From: an uncultured Dialister sp.
GTDB lineage: Bacteria > Bacillota > Negativicutes > Veillonellales > Dialisteraceae
Direction of reading: 5' to 3'
Assembly (NCBI GenBank): GCA_900543455.1
Contig: UQRR01000078.1
Coordinates: forward strand, 1-9,526
DNA: 9,526 nt
The notes beneath the pieces were generated by a model. It did not search any database. It was not told the DNA's origin and saw only the letters and a list, made by a program, of their open reading frames with translations. Shown one piece after another: positions 6,202 through 9,526 of the stretch. The first letter of the stretch is position 1; each line of letters opens with the position of its first letter. Both the position numbers and the translations under genes were made by a program.

Positions 6202-6304
6202 CTTGCCGCTCACAGCTCTTGCTCATGACCGCCTGCTTTCCTCTCTCTTTTTCATGGGCAGGGGGGGAGGGGGGGAGTCTTCCTGCAGAAGCAAGACGTT
6301 TTAA

Positions 6305-6463
6305 GGAAACACTGATTCAATCGTTGTCAGATTTTACTCTTGAATTTTTATGTATAGCGAGAAATAACCTGACGCGAATAGCGAGCTATTTAAGGAAGGC
6401 TATGACGAAGCTATGCGTAAAAATTCTTGTAAAAGCTGACTCTGCGATTTAATCAGCGTTTCC
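6305..6463. mobile_element. MITE-like palindromic element, copy 2, flanked by TTAA
   Basis: This 159 bp element is homologous to 4506-4665, with the same ends (GGAAACACTGATT and AATCAGCGTTTCC) and TTAA at 6301-6304 and 6464-6467. The centre AATAGCGAGCTATT is unchanged. The adjoining helix has different bases from copy 1 (ATAACCT at 6364-6370 against AGGCTAT at 6397-6403) yet still pairs at six of seven positions, and the mismatch becomes a G-U pair on the minus strand. Confidence 0.8.
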
Positions 6464-6557
6464 TTAAGCCGCAAGGGCTCTTGGGCCGGTCGCCATCCTT
6501 TAACGATCAAGCATAACTTTCATGCAAAACCTGTATTTTATTCCAAGAGGAAAATCA

Positions 6558-6566
6558 TGCTATGAT
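6558..6566 (+). promoter_or_regulatory. Probable extended -10 promoter of the transporter gene
   Basis: TGCTATGAT is an extended -10 with TATGAT at 6561-6566. At 17 bp spacing the -35 is TTATTC (6538-6543), a weak match. This gives a leader of about 50 nt. Confidence 0.5.
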
Positions 6567-6619
6567 TTGTAAGGATTAGCTTAGTCTTAGCACATGATTA
6601 GTATAAAAACGAGGAGGAC

Positions 6620-7873
6620 ATGATGGCACTGGCGTCGCTTGCAGCATTGGGGCTTGCTATATTTCTTGGCTTTGTGAAAAAAATGAATACGGGGCTGTTA
6701 TGTACCGCGCTCGCACTGCTCGTAGGCAGACTGGCCGGGATCTCTGATGATGAGATCATCCGTGGCTTCAACTACTCCTTATTCCTCATGCTTCTGGGCG
6801 TGACCTATCTTTTCGGACTGGCGGAGATGAATGGGACCTTGGCCCTGCTTTCGAAGAAGATCGTGGCGCTCTCCGGGCGTCGCACCTACTTGGTACCGAT
6901 CGTCATGTACCTTTTTGCGACCATCCTCTCTGCGCTGGGACCGGGCACCATTCCGACGGCAGCCATTATGATGGTCTTCGGGATGACGCTTGCGAAGGAA
7001 ATGAATATCAATCCGGCGATGCTGGGGGCCATCATCTTTCTCGGAGCGGCCGGAGGCGGGATGTCACCACTGGCTGCGACGGGCATCATCGGGCTGAATC
7101 TATGCGGAGAATTCGGCCTGACCGGCATCGAGGAACCGCTTCTCGTGAATGGCGTCCTCTCCTCGACCGTCTATGCCGCGCTGGTCTACTTTGCCTTCGG
7201 AGGCTATCGGCTGCGGTCAGACATCGTACTTCATTTGGCAGATACGCCTTCATTTGCGCGGCAGCAGATCATCACATTGGCAGGCATCGCGGGCATGGTG
7301 GTCCTTGTCCTGTTCTTTCATATCAATGTGGGACTTGCCAGCTTCGGCGTCGCTGCTATCTTGTCGTTTCTGAATGTTTCTGATGAAACGGCAGCGCTTC
7401 GCCGCATCCCTTGGGGGACGCTTCTTCTGATCTGCGGTGTCGGCGTGCTGATGAATGTCATCATTTTGACAGGTGGGATCGATCTTCTGTCGGATGCGCT
7501 TGCTTCCATCATGAGCGACTCGACCGCAGTCAGCATTCTGGGGATCACGGCAGGCGTTCTTTCGTGGTTCTCCTCGACCTCCGGTGTCGTCATGCCCACG
7601 CTCATTCCGACCGTGCCGCATATCCTGTCACAGATGGGAAGCAGCGCTAATCCGGTCGAATGGGTCACTGCGATCACCATGGTCTCCAATACCGCAGGCA
7701 TCAGCCCCTTATCGACGGGCGGTGCGCTGGCGCTGGCGGCTTATTCGGCAGAAGGTGGATTGAAAGACGGCGAGCTGGATCGGCTCTTCATGCGGATGTT
7801 CTTCATCTCCGCGGCGGGCGTCGTGTCCCTGTCGGTTCTGGCCTACTTCGGGCTCTACCGTTGGCTGCTGTAA
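6620..7873 (+). CDS. MatC/SLC13-like carboxylate transporter
   Basis: A 417-residue, highly hydrophobic integral membrane protein with about ten to twelve membrane segments. It resembles the ion transporter superfamily, in particular carriers with a MatC-type dicarboxylate N-terminal domain. Two halves carry matching re-entrant-loop-like motifs. The first half has ALGPGTIPTAA (105-115) and GGGMSPLAATG (145-155); the second has SSTSGVVMPTLIPTVP (318-333) and SNTAGISPLSTGGA (356-369). The repeated SPLaxtG pattern fits the inverted twofold architecture of this superfamily. A likely role is uptake or exchange of a dicarboxylate such as malonate, malate or succinate, but the substrate cannot be read. 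Two ATGs lie in tandem at 6620 and 6623; AGGAGG (6612-6617) is only 2 nt from the first and 5 nt from the second, so 6623 is the more likely start. The gene stands alone, with its own promoter and terminator. Confidence 0.85.
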   Translation: MMALASLAALGLAIFLGFVKKMNTGLLCTALALLVGRLAGISDDEIIRGFNYSLFLMLLGVTYLFGLAEMNGTLALLSKKIVALSGRRTYLVPIVMYLFATILSALGPGTIPTAAIMMVFGMTLAKEMNINPAMLGAIIFLGAAGGGMSPLAATGIIGLNLCGEFGLTGIEEPLLVNGVLSSTVYAALVYFAFGGYRLRSDIVLHLADTPSFARQQIITLAGIAGMVVLVLFFHINVGLASFGVAAILSFLNVSDETAALRRIPWGTLLLICGVGVLMNVIILTGGIDLLSDALASIMSDSTAVSILGITAGVLSWFSSTSGVVMPTLIPTVPHILSQMGSSANPVEWVTAITMVSNTAGISPLSTGGALALAAYSAEGGLKDGELDRLFMRMFFISAAGVVSLSVLAYFGLYRWLL

Positions 7874-7896
7874 AGGAATAAAACAGAGAAGCGAGT

Positions 7897-7932
7897 CAGG
7901 CAGCCGACGGAGATCCCATGGCTGCCTGTTTT
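7897..7932 (+). terminator. Intrinsic terminator after the transporter gene
   Basis: CAGGCAGCC (7897-7905) pairs perfectly with GGCTGCCTG (7920-7928), loop 14 nt, then TTTT. It sits just 18 nt before the ribosome site of the next gene, so it could also act as a leaky or regulated stop for that gene. Confidence 0.82.
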
Positions 7933-7963
7933 CCGTATCGTAGACGAAGAAGGAGTGACGAAA

Positions 7964-8437
7964 ATGAGTGAAAATCATGATGCTTTGCTTTACATACTGC
8001 GTATCGTCGGATTTCTTTTTGCTGTGTGCTGCGTGTGGCTGATCTATGCCAGACAGAAAACGAAAATGAAACGTTTGAAAGCGGCCAACCAGCATTCCGC
8101 CATTGTTCTCCTGCATAAACGTCATGCGGGAAATATAGACTATGCCAGCATCAATGCGATCCTGCACATCGATGGTCTTCGTGCAGAGACCTTTCTCTAT
8201 GCGCTCGGAGTCCCTGCGGTATATCTTGCCCCGGGAAAACATGTCATCGAAGTCGAAGCACACTGGTCCCGGCACATCCGTGGACGGCGTATGAAAGACT
8301 ATCAGGCAGGGCCAAGCCTGATCTCCGTCTCTGTCGAATCAGGAGAGTACTGGTCGCTGGAGTATTGCATCTCGAAGGATCATTTTACGTTCGAACGCTG
8401 TGATCCAAAGAACTTATTTGTGAGGAAGGCAGGCTAA
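7964..8437 (+). CDS. Membrane-anchored protein of unknown function
   Basis: A 157-residue protein I do not recognise. The ATG at 7964 has AAGGAG (7950-7955) at 8 nt spacing; a GTG in frame at 7955 overlaps that ribosome site and is rejected. Residues about 8-28 (LLYILRIVGFLFAVCCVW) are a single membrane segment, followed by a basic stretch KTKMKRLK that suggests an inside-facing flank. Residues about 45-148 are predominantly beta: AIVLLHKR, AILHIDG, VYLAPGKHVIEVEAHW, SLISVSVESGEYWSLEY. The order short strand, IDG, then LxPGKHxIEV is the pattern of small PEGA- or DUF2846-like beta-sandwich domains, but this is only a resemblance. No promoter was seen in the 20-odd bp between the upstream terminator and the ribosome site, so expression may depend on read-through from the transporter gene. 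Confidence 0.75.
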   Translation: MSENHDALLYILRIVGFLFAVCCVWLIYARQKTKMKRLKAANQHSAIVLLHKRHAGNIDYASINAILHIDGLRAETFLYALGVPAVYLAPGKHVIEVEAHWSRHIRGRRMKDYQAGPSLISVSVESGEYWSLEYCISKDHFTFERCDPKNLFVRKAG

Positions 8438-8675
8438 GAAACCGGAGTCTGCATAAAAGTTTCTACAAAAAGGCATATTTTCGAGGAAAAATACCAAAGA
8501 TATAACCGATTGGCATGAACTATAGACAAGCGGAAAACAGATGGATATAATGGAATCAGAAAGGATGAAGAAGGAAATACCTTTCAGACCGGTCAAAATC
8601 ACTTCAAATGAGTGTAAACTTCCTAATTTCGGATTATTTCCTCGTGCAGCCGCTGAATGCAGAAAGGAGACTATC
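8438..8675. other. Intergenic region and leader of the 103-residue gene
   Basis: About 238 bp. The first 85 bp hold no clear terminator, only a weak A/T-rich hairpin near 8472-8495. Then come the promoter (8523-8551) and a leader of about 115 nt. An in-frame reading frame extends upstream through this leader but has no ribosome site and would start at or before the promoter's own start point. Confidence 0.6.
8523..8551 (+). promoter_or_regulatory. Near-consensus sigma-70 promoter
   Basis: TAGACA (8523-8528), 17 bp spacer, TATAAT (8546-8551): eleven of twelve consensus bases at ideal spacing. It is the best promoter in the window. Transcription would start near 8558. Confidence 0.75.
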
Positions 8676-8987
8676 ATGAACAAGATGTATGATGCAGTGA
8701 TGAAAATGGAAACTTTACTCGATGCGTATGAAGCTCTCATTGGCAATATTACAGATTTCCTGAATGACAATGGGATCAATATCACAGGGGATCCATCGGA
8801 ACATCCGGCGCTGATGCTTTACGCAGAAGCCGGACGGATCTATGGTCGCTTGCTCCATACGAGAAAACTTGAGGACCTGCTCCGTATGGAAGGGGAGTAC
8901 CGTCTCATGACCTCCATGGTCGCTGAAATGAAGGCAGGGGCGTGGATGACGACCTCCCATCACGAAAAAATGGCCAAGGCCGGTTGA
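8676..8987 (+). CDS. Small helical protein of unknown function
   Basis: A 103-residue soluble protein I do not recognise. The ATG at 8676 is chosen because AAGGAG (8664-8669) lies 6 nt upstream and because the strong promoter at 8523-8551 lies upstream of it; a longer frame beginning at 8541 would start inside the promoter. The sequence is Met-rich (12 of 103 residues) and strongly helical: residues 2-30 form an amphipathic helix (YDAVMKMETLLDAYEALI), a short loop with NDNGINITGDPSEHP follows, then helices from 44 to about 87 with many charged residues. There is no signal peptide, membrane segment, Cys or recognisable DNA-binding motif. A very strong terminator follows, so it is a single-gene transcript. 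The small size, strong promoter and long leader suggest a well-expressed accessory or regulatory protein, but no function is supported. Confidence 0.75.
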   Translation: MNKMYDAVMKMETLLDAYEALIGNITDFLNDNGINITGDPSEHPALMLYAEAGRIYGRLLHTRKLEDLLRMEGEYRLMTSMVAEMKAGAWMTTSHHEKMAKAG

Positions 8988-9016
8988 TTTCGTGAGGAAC
9001 AGGATATGGTAACGGG

Positions 9017-9066
9017 AAAAAGGGGCTGTAAAGAAATGAATCCTCATTTCTTTACAGCCCCTTTTT
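9017..9066 (+). terminator. Intrinsic terminator with a perfect 23 bp stem
   Basis: AAAAAGGGGCTGTAAAG and following bases (9017-9039) pair without mismatch with 9044-9066, loop ATCC, ending in TTTTT. The A-run on the left arm makes it able to act in both directions. Confidence 0.93.
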
Positions 9067-9081
9067 ACTTTGCTTTTATTT

Positions 9082-9144
9082 GGTTCAGGGTTCAGGGTTC
9101 AAGGTTCAGGGTTCAGGGTTCAGGGTTCAGGGGTGAGGGTTGAG
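9082..9144 (+). repeat. Nine tandem 7 bp GGTTCAG units
   Basis: The array is exactly nine units long. Units 1, 2 and 4-7 are GGTTCAG; unit 3 is GGTTCAA; units 8 and 9 are GGGTGAG and GGTTGAG. It ends directly against the GGCGGCTTCGCCGCC hairpin, as the heptamer repeat at 777-833 also lies close to this hairpin core. Confidence 0.95.
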
Positions 9145-9146
9145 GT

Positions 9147-9168
9147 GGCGGCTTCGCCGCCTTTTTTT
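9147..9168 (+). terminator. Small terminator-like hairpin after the heptamer array
   Basis: GGCGGC, loop TTC, GCCGCC, then seven T. It has the form of an intrinsic terminator but lies downstream of one already, and its core also occurs at 727-740 without a T-run, so it may be part of a repeat. Confidence 0.55.
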
Positions 9169-9236
9169 AGAAGATGGTATTCTCGCATTGTCAGAACAAA
9201 TACACGCATATGTGGAAAAAGAATAACGACGGACAA

Positions 9237-9389
9237 AGCCTTCCCCGCGTGGGGAAGGTGGCGAGCGGAGCGAGCCGGATAGGGTTCTAGCGGTATGAAA
9301 GAGGGTGGGGAAAAGCGTCTCAAGCAGGCCATTTACGAGAGCACCCTATCCACCGCTAACGCGGTCCCCCTTCCCCAATGGGGAAGGCT
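9237..9389. repeat. Interspersed palindromic repeat with AGCCTTCCCC ends
   Basis: A 153 bp element starting AGCCTTCCCC and ending GGGGAAGGCT. Each end is itself a hairpin (CCTTCCCC with GGGGAAGG at 9239-9258 and 9369-9387). Inside, GGATAGGGT (9277-9285) faces ACCCTATCC (9343-9351). It resembles the CCTTCCCC...GGATGAGGG repeats common in gut Firmicutes genomes. No coding capacity. Confidence 0.75.
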
Positions 9390-9406
9390 GCGATACGAGA
9401 ATGCAG

Positions 9407-9470
9407 CTTAACTTAATAGCATTCCCCCTTCGGGCAGCTCCCCCCGATGGGGTAATGCTATTAAGTTAAG
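9407..9470. repeat. Inverted repeat with 17 bp perfect arms
   Basis: CTTAACTTAATAGCATT (9407-9423) is the exact reverse complement of 9454-9470. CCCC and GGGG just inside extend the stem with one bulged base. There is no T-run after it, so it is not a standard terminator. No gene is seen from here to the window end at 9526. Confidence 0.85.
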
Positions 9471-9526
9471 GTGAATTCACCGCGTTAATTGCTTTTTCAG
9501 TTTGTCAACTTGAGAGGTTTGGACTA

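Larger units (their letters stand above)
6151..6619. other. Intergenic region between pyrE and the transporter gene
   Basis: About 470 bp holding the pyrFE terminator, a purine-rich tract with two runs of seven G (6261-6275), the second GGAAAC element (6305-6463) and an A/T-rich promoter region (about 6500-6610). No gene is supported. Confidence 0.65.

Noticed and set aside
6087..6452. 121-residue plus-strand frame from the end of pyrE through the terminator and element copy 2
   Set aside because: It overlaps pyrE, a terminator and a palindromic element, and has no ribosome site.
7955..7963. GTG start three codons upstream for the 157-residue protein
   Set aside because: The GTG is part of the AAGGAG ribosome site itself; the ATG at 7964 has proper spacing.
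8541..8675. Upstream extension of the 103-residue protein
   Set aside because: It would begin inside the -10 element and lacks a ribosome site, whereas ATG 8676 has AAGGAG at 6 nt.
9070..9332. Two 70-residue reading frames, one per strand, around the heptamer array
   Set aside because: Both run through the tandem 7 bp units and palindromic repeats and carry no start signals.
9237..9470. Possible CRISPR-like array at the right end
   Set aside because: The repeats are inverted and of different families; there are no regularly spaced identical direct repeats.

Overview
The window looks like chromosome from a low-to-middle GC Firmicute with an outer membrane, most likely a gut or oral member of the Negativicutes such as a Dialister-like organism. 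The evidence is indirect: strong AAGGAG-type ribosome binding sites, extended -10 promoters, an AMIN-domain envelope protein, a lipobox lipoprotein, a CPLC-containing PyrE and many short interspersed repeats between genes. No rRNA, tRNA, phage or CRISPR sequence was seen, so the taxonomic call is an inference.

Layout. (1) 39-572, minus strand: a secreted AMIN-domain protein. (2) 969-1868: a lipoprotein polysaccharide deacetylase with complete catalytic motifs, flanked by a pair of inverted 55-57 bp repeats. (3) 2266-4156: a two-gene operon of a membrane-anchored NAGPA-type phosphodiester glycosidase and an exported propeller-like protein, closed by a strong terminator. (4) 4183-4770: a gene-free block built from several kinds of repeat, including a mobile-element-like insertion. 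(5) 4820-6150: pyrF-pyrE, the last two steps of UMP synthesis, overlapping by one base and closed by a terminator. (6) 6151-6619: a second copy of the same miniature element, then a promoter. (7) 6620-7873: a MatC/SLC13-like carboxylate transporter with its own terminator. (8) 7964-8437 and 8676-8987: two small genes of unknown function, the second with a near-consensus promoter and a leader of about 115 nt. (9) 8988-9526: terminators, a perfect heptamer array and large palindromic repeats, with no gene.

The first three gene blocks point to the cell envelope (peptidoglycan binding, glycan deacetylation, glycan phosphodiester cleavage); the rest is housekeeping or unknown.

The most interesting signal is in the intergenic DNA. 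A 159-160 bp palindromic element with GGAAAC...GTTTCC ends occurs twice, each copy flanked by TTAA. A second copy of the surrounding repeat at 2010-2150 lacks the insertion and shows a single TTAA, so the window holds both an occupied and an empty site. The two copies differ in sequence but largely keep their pairing, and a 39 bp version consisting only of the ends sits 41 bp from copy 1. It looks like a non-autonomous transposable element; its mobilising transposase is not in the window.
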